The notes beneath the pieces are model-generated. The model had not been told where the DNA came from. It worked only from the letters and a program-made list of their open reading frames with translations, and ran no database searches. Below, piece by piece: positions 11,847-23,949 of a DNA stretch of 64,000 bases. Numbering within the stretch: the stretch's first letter is position 1; every line of letters starts with the position of its first letter. Origin of the DNA: Pezizomycotina sp. ARF18 (lineage: Eukaryota; Ascomycota); contig AZLU01000182.1 of the NCBI GenBank assembly GCA_002224055.1, positions 20,687-84,686 of the forward strand. Direction: 5' to 3'. Made by a program: the position numbers and the translations under genes.

Positions 11847-14800
11847 CAGCGCAACGATACCTACGGTTTTCCCCGCGGAATTAGGTCATATAACCAGCTT
11901 TTGGGCATGTTCGCCGAAACAGCTGCTTCACATTTCATCCCCTTCCGGACTGCGCCTCAATTTTTTTTTTCGGTCGCTAGCTAAAGTCCTCTATTGTTGG
12001 TCGATGAATGTATGGGCATTTGTGGAGCAAAGTTACGCGAAAAAGATCCTTTGTTGCTATTCTTGCAAAATAGAAAGTTCTTGGGTGTTTCCAGCGTAAT
12101 TTCGGCGACCATTCCAGAAACAACTGTGGACTGTTCCAAATTTTGCATGCAGGTGATTTTTGTCTCTTAATGCCGCTATACCCTGCTATTTATTCTATTA
12201 ATATGAATGAATATCGTGATCACATGTGGTTCGATATACTCGTTTTTTTGAAGATCACGTATTTATTTCTGGAGGCCATTCTCTGAGTATTTATCCCGGG
12301 CTTGCTCGAAGGACATGTCGATGACGTATCTTGCTTTTATCGTCCTTTTCAGGCTGTTGCTTTGAAACTAAAAACTTCTAGAAGCGTTCTTTTTGTGGGA
12401 TTATAACCCTTTTTGCTGGAGTTTCATATTTATTGAACTCTCAGGTTTTGCAAAACCTGGGTGAAACCAAAAAGCAAAAGAAAACAAAAAAATTTCTTTT
12501 TTCTTTATCTTCCTATTCACTTTTGTCGATAACCGTTTTTAATTAATAAATTTCCTCTATTATTAATCTATCTGACCTTCGAAAGAAGGGTCTCATTCTC
12601 CAGGAATAAATCAATTAGTCGCCGGCTAGTCGGCTAAAGCAAAAGAAAAGTTGGTTGCTGGAGGTCCTCTTACGAGCCTGAAGAGAAATCGGGAGTCGCA
12701 AATATCCAACTTCCAGAAGGCACAGAATTGCGGGTCAGAGATTATATTCAAAACAGCGATTTAATATGTAATACGCTGGGGCAGATGTGACTATCGCTGC
12801 AGATACAATCTATACGTATCACATAGAGGAAAGATAAAATGCATATTTTCTGGATACAGATATATATCTAAAACTTATACATATTTAGATTTTATTCAAG
12901 ATTTGAATTTATGCCTAAAAATTTGTTTTATCAATGATAAACACCTGGGAAAATCGATGGATATGCGTTTCTTTGATGTTTAGTATTTAAAAGATTCGTG
13001 ATGAATATGTTATTATTCAATCCTGCAAAAGTAATTCGGTTATGTATCGTACTCATACAGAAGAGCTGAGGCTTTCTTTGTGTTCACAAGGCTGATACTA
13101 TGAAGTACGGTTACCGGATCACGAACTCATGAAACTGTATAGTTCAGGAATATTTGGTCTCTACCGTAACACTTCCGAACCGGGATATCGACTTTGGGAA
13201 ATACAATACGACCTCACAAGTCTCTGGGAGAAGCCTTACATACGATCATATCTCGCCGGGAGGACTTTTTTTTTATACGGTTTAGAGCTGAGCGATATGA
13301 TCATTACATCTATGCGCACCAGCTTGACTAAACAAGAGCTTAAACGTAAAGCAAATTCAGTCTAGGGCTATCAGTAGTCTTTCATTGAGGAAAGAAGAAA
13401 CACAGAACTCTTTTTGTGAGCAGAGAAAATAACTGGTTGGTTTTAAAGGCAGAAGCGATACGTATATTATTCTATTCTGAACAACATGCACAATACCAAT
13501 ATCATCCATCAAGTAGATATGCAGGATTCCCTTCACGGAACCATCAACGCTCAGGCAAAAAGAATTGCCAAAAAGACTTTTTTTTTTTTTTTTTTGGTTT
13601 GCTCCTTTCTTTTCATAAAGTTCCTACGTCTTCGAAGATGTCTGCACATTAGATCAATTGGATAACCCCACTATCACAATATAGCGTTTACTCAACATCT
13701 CATGCCCACTCCAAGGGACTTTGATCGCAAATTATTGTCAACAGTTTCAGCCCTTCAGAACTTAAAGAAATGATCATACAGTGAAAGCTTGTCTCGGCCT
13801 ATATGTGTCGACACGTACAGCAGAGCGTTCAGGTACGAGACAAGTCTCGACCCTGACGATGTCCACGAGAAAGAAATATCTTTAGCAGACAGAAATATCT
13901 TTAGCCGGTCTTCCGAGATGCGGAGAGTCTATCGAGACTCCTCAAAGACGGTATAGTTACGCGTACTGAATGAAGCCAGTGATAACAAGGCAGTAATTTA
14001 TCTCCGTCATCAAATTTTGAACGATTTTGGCTATTTGCACATGAACCTTATTCCTCGTATAGTTTCGGCGTCACGATATTTCAATCACCGAACAAGTTGG
14101 AAAAGATCATACTCGGGTTCAAGGCAGATACTATGATTTCGTGAAATAAAAATCAGATAAAAATAAGAAAATAACAATAAAAATAAATCTCGATTTTCCA
14201 TAACCTCCGACCTCTGACCCCCGCCGGTTTCAAGGGGGCGATTTCGGTGGTGGAGTATTTCCCACTGTATTTTTCTGTGGGGGAAAACACTTCCCTGCAT
14301 ATCGCTTCGGTTTCAGGTACAAAATAGTGCTTCAGAGTGGGGTGGGTTATTTTGCCAGGGTTCTTCCCAAGCTCCGCTCTCAGGCACCACCTGACAAGGT
14401 GAGGGGTAAAAAAATATACGAGAATGTCAAGGTCCGTTACAATGAACATTTTTTCCCGTTGGTTCAAGTGTCATTCTTTTCAAGGGTTTGCTGTCAATGT
14501 CGCGCCAGTTCTGACAGTTGAAGCCGGCTGCGTCGGAGGCATCATCCGGTTAGCCGTCTTTAGCCTGGATGGATATTTCATGAGTTAATAGTCATGCCTC
14601 GTCGCGCGGAATCGGCGTCGGTGGTTGCTTTTATCTCATAATACCGGGAAATTGAAATATTTGGAAGACCGGAATAATTCTTCTGGCCCTTCAGGATGTG
14701 TGAAATCAAGGTAGCTTCAATTCAGTCCGCGAAGCTAAGAGATGGAGCTCATTAAGGGACGACACAGCTTTTTTTCCATACTTTCCGATGGAAACAATCG

Positions 14801-15010
14801 GGCCTCTGTTTGTGTATTTTGATCACCTATTTCAACTATGGTTCTGATCGTTCATGTCAAATACCAGCGTTTATACTGGTCGAACGATATATATATATAT
14901 ATAGCTTACTATGCGGGGTAGAAATCTCTTTTCGTATAAATCATAAATGTCATTTCAAGAGCTTAAAAAGCCCAATAAAAAGATTGAATAGCTCTTGGAG
15001 CTATCGGAAC

Positions 15011-15106
15011 GAACCAAGCCAGTCGATTCCCCAATTCGAGAAGTATCACCTTTCAGAGCGAAGCAAGCTAGTAGATTTCTAAATCGGAGAGTATCATCTA
15101 TCAGAA
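15011..15106. repeat. Imperfect tandem duplication, two units of about 49 bp
   Basis: The unit starting GAACCAAGC at 15011 recurs as GAAGCAAGC at 15060. The shared block AGTATCA[C/T]CT[T/A]TCAG lies at the same offset, and roughly three quarters of positions match. Confidence 0.6.
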
Positions 15107-16496
15107 TTATATAATGAAAGCAGAGAAAATAACTGCGAGCCGAAATCCCAAATAGACATTTCATAAGTTAATGAATTCTTAAGCTTCAGTGGCTTAAAAG
15201 AGCGTGATGAGGTGTTAGAACTATTATTTCTTATTGTCTATCTGAAAGGTACTTGTCCATTTCCGATCGCTAAGTTGTGCTTGAGCGATATATTCTAAGA
15301 TTGACATTAAAGCCCTGCTAAACTGTGGAATTCTATATTATTAAATGCTGAAAGTACTCTATGGAGATTGGTTTCTTAATGATAAATATATCCCTCGGGT
15401 ATGAACACGATCCTTTTGGGATTTCAAATATTTTAGCATGGTTCCGGAATATACATACGTACTTACCAAGACAGTATATGAAAACGTAAATTACCTTTGT
15501 GCTCTACATCGTGTTATATACGACATCTGGTTGGAGTTTCAAGCTTCTAAGAGCTAGATTTATATGCGGTCCATGCTATAACTAGATCGCGTTATACTAG
15601 TTTTCGTGAAAATATAATTTGGGAGTCGTAAATGTATTCCCCGTCGTGATATTGAGCTTCACTGAGTAGTATAGCTACAAGGGATTTGTAGGACGTGAAT
15701 TCGCTTTCTAGATCAAGCTTCGTTGCATGGAGCTTTAGCTTTTTCCACGCAATGAGTGCTTCAAGAGTTCGTTTCTTGGTTTCTTTCAAATTATAGTGAA
15801 CGATAATAGTCAAACGAAAAACAGAACAAGTACAAGAAACGTTATGATTATAATTCGAGGAACCTGGATATCATCTAGCTACAAAGCAGAAGACTTCAGA
15901 ACGCCGCGCTGACTCTCTAGATATTGAGTTACAAGTTCTCATGAACGATCAAGGAAACCGATTTGATGTTAATGTTTCTTCACTACTAAATTTTTAAGCT
16001 AAGAATCGTGAGGGAGAAGAAATGTGACAAAATAGACATTCGAAGGTAAATGGCAATAATAGAGAAAGTAATAGAGCTTATATGATTGCACGATGAGATT
16101 AAGAGTCTTTGAGCTTGTATCCATGAAGATAAGCATACAGAAGCGGTATTTAAGTAGTTTTCGAATTGATTACGAGATTCTTTACCGCTAAAGGTATTTT
16201 ACAGGATCACATATACGCATGCTAACGTCTATTTCATGTATGATACCTGAACGCATTTAAAAAGCCAAATGTTTACCAAATAGCCAGAAAACACCAAATG
16301 TGGTCTAGGTAATGAAAGTAAGCCCGTATGAGCTCCATATAATGCCATATCTCCTAAATGAGTTAAAGAAGACCCAATATATTGCTAGGGGTCAAAAGCG
16401 ATCGACTCATGAACCATACATATACTATCCTATAGCCACGGTCCTTGCAAAGGCCGCTGCGTGATCTGACCAGCATTAAATCCAGCTACTGCTCTC

Positions 16497-17082
16497 TCAA
16501 TCGGCGCTGACGTCATCTGCTCTCTCTTCCTTGATAAGCTCAGCTGCCTCCAGGTCACCCATTCCATCATATTCTCCGCTGGGATCGCTATCCTTCGCAT
16601 CCGCCGATGGTATCGGAAAGAGCGCAGGATCAAACGATCCATCTTCTAGCTCCTCAGGATATCCTTGCCAAACGAAGCAGCTGCCCCTCTCGCTCTCTGT
16701 GCTATCTTCTCGCCTTATTGGGAAATCATCGCAGATGCCATAATTCTCACCTTCAAGATTATCAAGATAATGTTAATAATCAGTGCTAAATTCTCCAAAA
16801 ACACCGATGGTATAGCTGACCTTCATACGCAATCAACCGCTGTAAATGCACTTTCTTTTCGATGAGACACGTCATGCCCATATTTCTTCAGAATTCGCCG
16901 CTCCTCCTCCGTTTTCTTTACGGCTGCCGGGTACGGACCCCACATCATGATCTTATGTGTGTTATTGGAAGCCCGGTATAAACTCGGAGCCGTCTCCGAA
17001 CCGATGATCCGCTGCAGTAATTCCGGTATCTGAAGCGTACCGTAGAAGAAAACCACTCGGGTTTCCAATCTTGCTCGGCCAT
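16497..17082 (-). CDS. AIG2-like / gamma-glutamylcyclotransferase-fold protein, frame-broken
   Basis: Starting from MAEQDWKPE at 17082, a frame change leads into VVFFYGTLQIPELLQRIIG, the nucleotide-independent hallmark of the AIG2/GGCT fold (FYGTL loop). HKIMMWGPYPAAV follows, the usual 'G-Y-x-PA' strand. The C-terminal half is readable at 16500-16760: NYGICDDF, then GSCFVWQGYPEELEDGSFDP, which matches the family's W-x-G-x2-xxL-x2-GSFD ending, then an acidic tail and stop at 16497-16499. Family proteins cleave gamma-glutamyl groups or act as small-molecule cyclotransferases; the substrate here cannot be inferred. At least two frame changes (near 17060 and 16850-16750) break the gene. Confidence 0.72.
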
Positions 17083-17760
17083 CGGGCGTATAAAAGTTTC
17101 GGCTGTGTCTGTAGGAGAGCTATATATAGAACTTATCCGGGTGCTGAGTTGCGGGGTTCGTGATAATGCCGGTGCTAACACAGATAAGCGGAAGTTGGGT
17201 AAAATTCCGAACCAGACTAGACGGATGACTAAGAAACGCGTCGCATGAAAGTTGAGTCCCGCGATCACGTGATACACACTAACGCTTTTTGTGAAGAAGG
17301 CGCTTGCTAGGTGCAGTAGTAAGGAGATCATAGGTTCCTTTTATCTTCGTTCTCAATGCACCACTGTAGAAATGTTTATCGGCAGTAGAAAGAAACAATG
17401 AGTACAGTATGAATGGTGTTCTGGCAGTGGTGTAAATATAAGGGACATTTATCTTCTTAACTTGCCGTCATATGTAGAAAGACTAGTTACAAATCGACTG
17501 CTGTCGTGAATAATTATTTTCAAGAAATGAAGAAAAAATCCGCCGAAAGTCCGAAGAATCTATAAAGGTATACATGAACCTGATATATTTACCGGAAAGC
17601 AGCATCGTATAAAAACAAATCCTGAATGGCCAGGAAATCCAAACTGCTTGTCCTTGCCACTATCAGATATATTGATCGCAGGTAGATATCAACGAGAAAT
17701 AGCATTCCAACCAATAAGCACCGATATTACCGCCCTTTTTCTGCTGTTAACTTCGACCGT
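17083..17760. other. Intergenic
   Basis: An open minus-strand frame begins at 17331 with a hydrophobic start and runs into the AIG2-like gene. I read it as the 5' flank of that gene, because it has no recognisable domain. The rest is AT-rich with no gene. Confidence 0.4.
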
Positions 17761-18999
17761 TTAATCCTCGTCGCCCACCATTTCAAGAAGGCCTTTATTG
17801 TCCTTTTTGAGTTTCGATATTTCCGCTTCGTATTGCGCCTTCTCCTTGGCCTTCGTCTCCTCCGCATGCTTGATCTGTTTCTTGATACGGCGAAGCGTCT
17901 TCTCAATAATCGCAATTTCCTCCTTATCAGTTGCAACGGTCTTAGGCTTCTTCCTTTTCTGCGGCTGAGTCATCTCCTTACTATCCCGCCTTCGCTTCTT
18001 ACTCTTCTCCTTACTCCCCTCCTTTTTCTTCTTCTCCTTTTTCTTCTTATCCGGTCCGTCAGTGGATTTTTGCTCGTAATAGGTGGACGTTTTACCGACG
18101 AGGGTAAGCTTCTGCAGGACGACAGGCGCACTCAGTTTCGACGGCTTCTGGCCTGGAGTATCATGGTTGGAGTAGAAGATGCGACCCTGCTCCTGTCCTT
18201 ATGAGCGTAAAAGACGTCGGCCCTTTGAGGATGCATGCTGGAGTCCCGTTCCCTTGAGCTCGCATTGCCTTTGGCTCTGTTGGCGCACCAACAGGATAGT
18301 CGGCGATATTACTCGGGCGCTAGCGAGTTTCGAGGACGCAGCGTCGGAGTAATTGCTCTAAGATTCGTGTTGGCTGACTTCGGACGGACGAAATTCCCAG
18401 TAGAGACCCTACCAGCTTTCGTATCTCTTCGCTGCTTCATGTTCTCGATCCATGCAGTCAAGTCCGCCTCGCTTCCCGAGTATGACGAAGAACCGCTCCC
18501 ATCTTCAATCTCGATGACACCGGTTTCGGGGGTTTGACTTTCGCCGTTTTCGGTTCCAGAAGCGCCTTATCCTTCGATTCAACTTCCCCCTGCTTCTTCT
18601 CGCGGGACCTTTCATGCTTTCGCTTCTCTTCCGTCGCTCTTCTTGCAGCGTCGCTATTGGTAACGTGGGTAGCTCCCTTCAAATTGAGTGTCGATGAACC
18701 CTGCTGTTGTGTTTCTCCACGTCCTTCTCCTTTCCGTACTTTGTTCCGCAACTTTTGCACTTCCAGTACTCCTTCTGGTGCTCGTAAAGGTGGTTCCTCC
18801 AATCCTCCTGCTTCTTAAATTCCTTTTTGCAGTGCGGACAGATAAATGAACCGGTAACCGCGCCATCGTTTTTCTTGGTCGATATCGTGATGTTGCCCGA
18901 AAGCTTGATATGTGGGGATAGAATTGAGGGGAATATAGCGAACGATGAGGCTTTTTGGCGATGCGAATGATTGAGTGGTGATGATGGCGATATTTTCAA
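17761..18999 (-). CDS. C2H2 zinc-finger / C-terminal coiled-coil family member A
   Basis: Near 18760-18850 two fingers follow each other: FICPHCKKEFKKQEDWRNHL-x2-H, then WKCKSCGTKYGKEKDVEKHN-x3-H. A long lysine/glutamate-rich middle follows with frame changes near 18710, 18480 and 18060. The C-terminus is a predicted coiled coil (RRIKKQIKHAEETKAKEKA) ending LKKDNKGLLEMVGDED at the stop 17761-17763. That ending is shared with the two plus-strand neighbours at 20637 and 21608, which defines a local family. The start at 18999 is the first ATG of the frame holding the fingers and may not be the real one. DNA or RNA binding is likely from the fingers; the role is unknown. Confidence 0.65.
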
Positions 19000-19375
19000 T
19001 GAATTGTTACGGTTTGGTTAGGAAGGCGGCCAAATATTTGCAATTTTTTTTTTTTTTTTTTTGGCTGTTCATAAGTGAGAACCATTATTATTTACTGACA
19101 AATTTATTTCTCGTAGAAGCGTCGCCGAAATCATCGAACAACCAGAATCTTTTTCTTCCTCTGCACTGTAAATAACTTTCACCATCTCGGCAACTTTACA
19201 GATTCATACGTCTCGTCAGCTCCTGGAGTCGGATCATCACTATCAGCTTTCCCAATTTCATCCGATCTCACCTTGTCAAGGACCTCCGCTGAGGTACCCT
19301 TCATTTCACCATCCATCGTCGAACTCCCTTCGCATTTCGCGCTCAGGGCACCTTTGGATTTCAAGCTCATATAGA

Positions 19376-20637
19376 ATGGATACGCCAGCGTCAGCAGGAA
19401 GACATGACGGTCAAGACTTTCAAAATGACATGGACGCTGTTGGTACGGTGCGTCGTGCTTTGGTATCTGGAGGTGCTAAACGCCAAATCCGACCTCCACC
19501 GATTGAATTTATTGCCCTTGTGGAGAATTTTTTCGGACATCCGTAAGCTAGGCGTACATCGAGTCCGAATACATGGTGCAAAAGTGATGAAATGTGACGT
19601 TTGCAGCACTTTGTTCTTGACCGCAGAGCTCTCGATAGGCATAGAAAACGCTACACTCCAGGTCCTAATGGAACGGACGCAAATGGACGTACGTTGAAAC
19701 CCCCTTGATCTTCACGTTCTCTCAATATTGCTGATCATAAAGCTGTATTTAGTTCTCCACCCCAGAAATTTTCATTTCCCCGTCCACTGCTTTTGTAGGT
19801 TATCGTTCAAAAGCGACGCCCAGAGAGGGATTCGTCAACAGCCTACCATGATATGGATTTGAGTGCGACGGTTGTGACAGGTTTTTGCATGCGTGGAAGG
19901 CTTACAGCAGCATAACCCGAACAGCCCATGCGGCGCAAGTGGGTGTCGATCAGCCCGTCTTCACGGATTTAATTTTAATTATATATAATTATGACGCAGT
20001 GTTAATTATGTTTTTGATCTTATTCCAGCTTTGAACACCGTGTCGGAATTTGGATTTCGAGGAGCTTCTAGAGAGCGCGTGATTTGAAGCGGAGAGTAGC
20101 TACGATGGTGGTTCCGCCAACGGACACGCGGAAGGCGATAGAACTGCCGGAGAAGAGTCAAAGCTAAGGAATAAAAGGAAGGAAAAATTAAAGAGCTTGA
20201 GCCGGAGCAAGGACCTCCCGAGCAAGGTCAAGGGGAGTCCAAGCGAGCCATCGAAGGAGGAAGCACTCTTTCAGACGGACTGCCCTTCCCTGAGGAAAAA
20301 AATCTTCGACCGGCAAATCGAAGCGTCCCGCCAAATCAGAGAGCATACCCGGCGATAGCAGGAGCAAGAAGAGTAAGAGTACGCGAGGGACGTTCGAGCC
20401 TCATCCGACGAAGATGGTGGAGAGGGCTCCGTGTTGAGAGCTCCGAAGGCCGAAAAAGATAAACCAGGTAGCACTTCGGGACTGGATAAGTACAGGAACA
20501 AGCTACAGGGTGTCGAACGGGAGCTAGTAAAGGCGAAGAAAGCGCTGGAGGAACAGCGCGAGGCGCGTGAGAAGGAGGTGAAGAAGGTGCAGAAGAGGAA
20601 CAGGATACTACTGCAGATGTTGAAAGATGGCGATTAG
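19376..20637 (+). CDS. C2H2 zinc-finger / C-terminal coiled-coil family member B
   Basis: The frame is open upstream of the ATG at 19376 back to about 19185, so the start is uncertain. The first exon ends ALVENFFGHP at a GTAAGC donor (about 19550). CDVCST at 19590-19625, with the next frame giving LDRRALDRHRKR, is a C2H2 finger crossing a frame change. FECDGCDRF near 19860-19885 is a second finger start. A lysine/serine-rich middle (20103-20350) follows. The coiled coil GVERELVKAKKALEEQREA leads to the ending KRNRILLQMLKDGD and the stop at 20635-20637, matching the end of member A. Frame changes occur near 20355 and 19640. It is divergent from member A. Confidence 0.58.
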
Positions 20638-21339
20638 GAGATATTTCTAGTCAAGATTGCAAGATTACATTACTTTGGAAAAGATGGGACATATACAAAG
20701 GAGAATTTGAACGGGTTACTTTTACATAAAAGATTACAACACCGGTCTTATGATTGATAGTATAAAATAGACATAATCCTTTGTAATAAAGCTTTTCATA
20801 TGTCGAGCGTTGATATCGATGCTCCCTACGCAATTTTGGGGGAGAAACTTGCAGGAGCACTGCGGAACCAAGCATCGCACGCTAATGCAAGGAACCATTA
20901 TCCTTTCTACATCGCGGCTTCCCAATACGCACCTGCATAGCATATTATTTATTATTTGGCATACCACGCAATTCTTTGCCGTTCATTGGCGCGCGTTATA
21001 GTTATTGTTATTCATATCTGTTTGCGCAAGGGATTCTCCTAACCACGTATGTTAGTTCCTCACCAATAAGAGAATAACAATTGAATTTAACTGAACGCAT
21101 ATGTAGCACTTTGGCCACCCAGCGAAGAAACAAGGTAGATAACTCCTTGAGGTATTAGCTAATGTGGTGAGCCATAAATCAAATAATACTAAAAGCGTAG
21201 AAAACCACCGTGCAAAAACAAAATTCTTGATTTACACTCGTCTTGTAGCGTCCGAGTAGCAGAACTGCGGATGGCCCAAAAGTCTGTTTGATAGTATTGG
21301 CTATCTTCGTTGATGATTAAGGCCAAGGGTTACCTTTTT
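20638..21339. other. Intergenic
   Basis: AT-rich. No finger or other N-terminal part of the next family member can be read here. Confidence 0.4.
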
Positions 21340-21608
21340 TCTTTTTTCTTTTATTTTACGGAGGATCGCGACGAAAGATCAAGGAGAGGACGATCCCACC
21401 ACCGCGTCTTGGGGTCCAGCAAAAAGCAGACGAAAAAGTCCGCTTCTAAGCTGAGAAGGGTCGAAAAAGACCCGCACCGCGTGCAGAGGAGCTGCAACGC
21501 GTTCAGGAGAAACACCAGGAAGAACGGGAGACGACTGAAGCCACGATTGCAAAATTGAAGGCTCATAATAAAACTCTCCTCGAGATGTTGAACGATCTAA
21601 ATAATTAG
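21340..21608 (+). pseudogene. C2H2 / coiled-coil family member C, C-terminal part only
   Basis: Two frames, joined by a change near 21448, give a basic stretch (AKSRRKSPLL, GRKRPAPRAEELQ) and then the coiled coil VQEKHQEERETTEATIAKLK ending AHNKTLLEMLNDLNN at the stop 21606-21608. The ending lines up with members A and B (hydrophilic residue, N, K/R, x, LL, E/Q, M, L/V, x, D). No zinc finger lies upstream, so this is a truncated copy or its N-terminal exon is lost. Confidence 0.5.
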
Positions 21609-21956
21609 CGAAGGAAGAATCGTGGGGGATATACCTTTCGTAAGCTAAAGGAAAAGCTGATATTTCCAACTTCAGCCATTTAGGCGAGAATACTTTATTA
21701 TAAGCAAGATCAATTGTTTAGCGGGACTCTGGAACGCTCTGGGTCTACGATTATATTACCTGTCAGTCAATTAATCCGTAGAATTAGCTATACTGAAGCT
21801 TTTTCATGTAGTTCTTTGGTTTTAGGAGGCATTTTTACGTAAGAAAAGAAGCCATAGAAAAAAAAACTTTCCTTCCGCAGCCATGTAAGGCAAATAAATA
21901 ATTTATTTGGGAATTTTTCTCGACCGAGAATTTCTCCCCTTCTCCTATTATTGACC

Positions 21957-23949
21957 ATGGTAAAACTTTCAGTCTCGAGTCAGACGTTCACCAAATCTTT
22001 CCCCTCTCATCTAAGGAATAATCACGACAATACTTTACCGTCGCCAAAGCATCATGACGAATCGTCACCGAACCTCGCAGATGCTCACCGACCTAACCCG
22101 AAGCAAAGCAAGCTCGCCGCGCCAGCAAATTGAACATTCGAGACCTTCCAAAGCTTGATCACGAAGCGACGGCGTGCCGGCAGCGATGTTTGCTCACCGA
22201 GATGTTGCCCGCAGAGGTCCTGATGATGGTTGCTGAAAAAGTACGCTTTTTACACGGATTCCCTTCATTAACTGCAGAGTGTTGCTCTCTAAATGATTGG
22301 AGGACGGTAAGAAAAAGGAGCCTACGCTGAAGTCATTTAGCATTTCCTCGAACTTACTGAGGCAGAGAAAGCCTTGCTCCTCTGTAGTGCCAATGGTCTG
22401 ACTTCTTTCTTTTCACTTTCCGCAGCTAAAAATGAAGCATCTAGTCAACTTTCACGTCACGAACAAAAGGATCGCTTGGGCAACGCTACCCGTTCTTGAT
22501 AGGAGACCACATCTACATCTCCCGGACGACTTGCACGGTTCAGTGACGAATCGAAGAGGCGGTGGAGGGTGCGCGCGAGCTGACCATCAAGTATTTAAAC
22601 TTCACCTTCCGGAGTTATGATGACATGTTCGCCATCGACCAGGGGTTGATGCCGGCCCCTAAAAAGGTATGTCTTCCGTTTCCCTTATCGAGGTCACACA
22701 GACTCCCTTGCGCAATGCTAATTACCGAAATGCTTCTTTCCTTCCAAACCTAAGGCAAAAAGCTGTTTTCGAGCAGATCCAGAATGCATGACTATGCTCG
22801 AGGAGCTTACCAGAGATATGCCCAAGCTCGAGGCATTAGTGTACGTCATCAATCTTATCGCTTGAGACCTCAATAATGCTAATAGGGGTTTTAAGCTGGC
22901 ATGTCTTCCGCCACGAAGAGGGCAGATCTCAAAGGGCAACGATTTCCTGAGCGTAATTGCGCGCAGCTGCGAGAGCTGCACTTCAAGTATGCGTTCACCC
23001 GAAGATGGCATCTGGTATCTGGGTAATCTTGTCGTGCTGAAGATCAACGTCGACTGGCCCGTGCAGTTGGACTCGGATTGATGCGGGATATCTAAAGAAT
23101 CTAAGAATCCTCCTTGCTGCCGCCCGAGTCTCCGAGTGCTTTCCCTGAGGAGATCTAAAAAGATAAACTGCCTTGAAAATGATTCTTTCCAGCAGATCTT
23201 CCCGTCGAAAAAAGGCCGTTGCACCTAGGGAGATTCTTAGCGAAGAATATGGTTTCGATTGGTCGCAGACATCGTTTTCATGGTTCGATGTGTTGATTCC
23301 TTGAAGCTTGCTGCAGGACTCTCGGGTAGGGGCGCAACGTAAACCGGGGACCTGGATTTGCCCTGGTCATGTTACATATTCGACAAAACGCGTACGGCGT
23401 ACAAAGCTAACCGTTTACGCCACGTCGAAAACCCTGGTGGAATTTTGTATTCTTATCCTCCGGGATCGCCGACACTCACGCACCTTTTCATAATGGGACA
23501 CACGGTACGCGATCTCGCTTTAGAGAAGGATGCAAACGAGGCCGCAGAATTGTTCTGGAGAGAGGCGGTCTGGAGGCACTCAGGAACGTTGCGAGAACTC
23601 TTCGTGGTTCCGGAAGTTCCGTCTCATTGTGTAACTGGTGTGGTCAGCAGATCAGCAGACGAAATGCTTTCCTGTGGGAGGCTCACCGCTTTCACCTGCG
23701 GAGTCGGCGGCCTACGGATAAGTAGAAGAAGCGGATTACTAGATCTGGTGGAAAACTTCTCCTCGATGGGTGTCGAACTTGGATAACATGAAAACCATAT
23801 GCTCGTTGCGGATTACCCTGACTGACAGGAAGACACATCCCACTATTTACGAGGGCTACCGTGGATGATTTGAGGGAGGATGGGCGATGAGGGTGAGGAA
23901 CGGGAAAGTCATGCGTTCGGAGGTGATTATGAACCACGACCGACTATAA
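21957..23949 (+). CDS. Probable F-box / LRR-like protein, multi-exon, frame-broken
   Basis: The ATG at 21957 opens a serine/proline-rich leader. After a frame change near 22130 comes LLTEMLPAEVLMMVAEKV, the 'LP-x-E-[VI]-L-x2-[VI]' core of an F-box. Introns are marked by GTACGC (22240), GTAAGAAA (22308) and GTATGTCT (22668), the last ending at CCTAAG. Downstream exons carry leucine-spaced stretches (LRELHFKYAFT; GTLRELFVVPEVPS) as in fungal F-box proteins with degenerate LRRs. The last exon ends KVMRSEVIMNHDRL at the stop 23947-23949. F-box proteins bridge SCF ubiquitin ligases to targets; no target can be named. There are many frame changes. Confidence 0.5.

Larger units (their letters stand above)
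9422..16496. other. 7-kb gene-poor region
   Basis: Moderately AT-rich DNA with scattered short reading frames and long T homopolymers, but no motif, no credible exon–intron structure and no convincing signal peptide. Unlike the copia island it still contains many CpA and TpG steps, so it is not RIP-saturated. Frames at 13129-13365 (plus, 78 codons) and 15592-15813 (minus, 73 codons) are open but unrecognised. Confidence 0.5.

Noticed and set aside
19179-19370. 63-codon minus-strand frame ending opposite gene B
   Set aside because: Its ATG lies five bases from the ATG of gene B; the plus-strand frame through the same DNA is also open and joins a zinc-finger gene, so the minus frame is probably a shadow.
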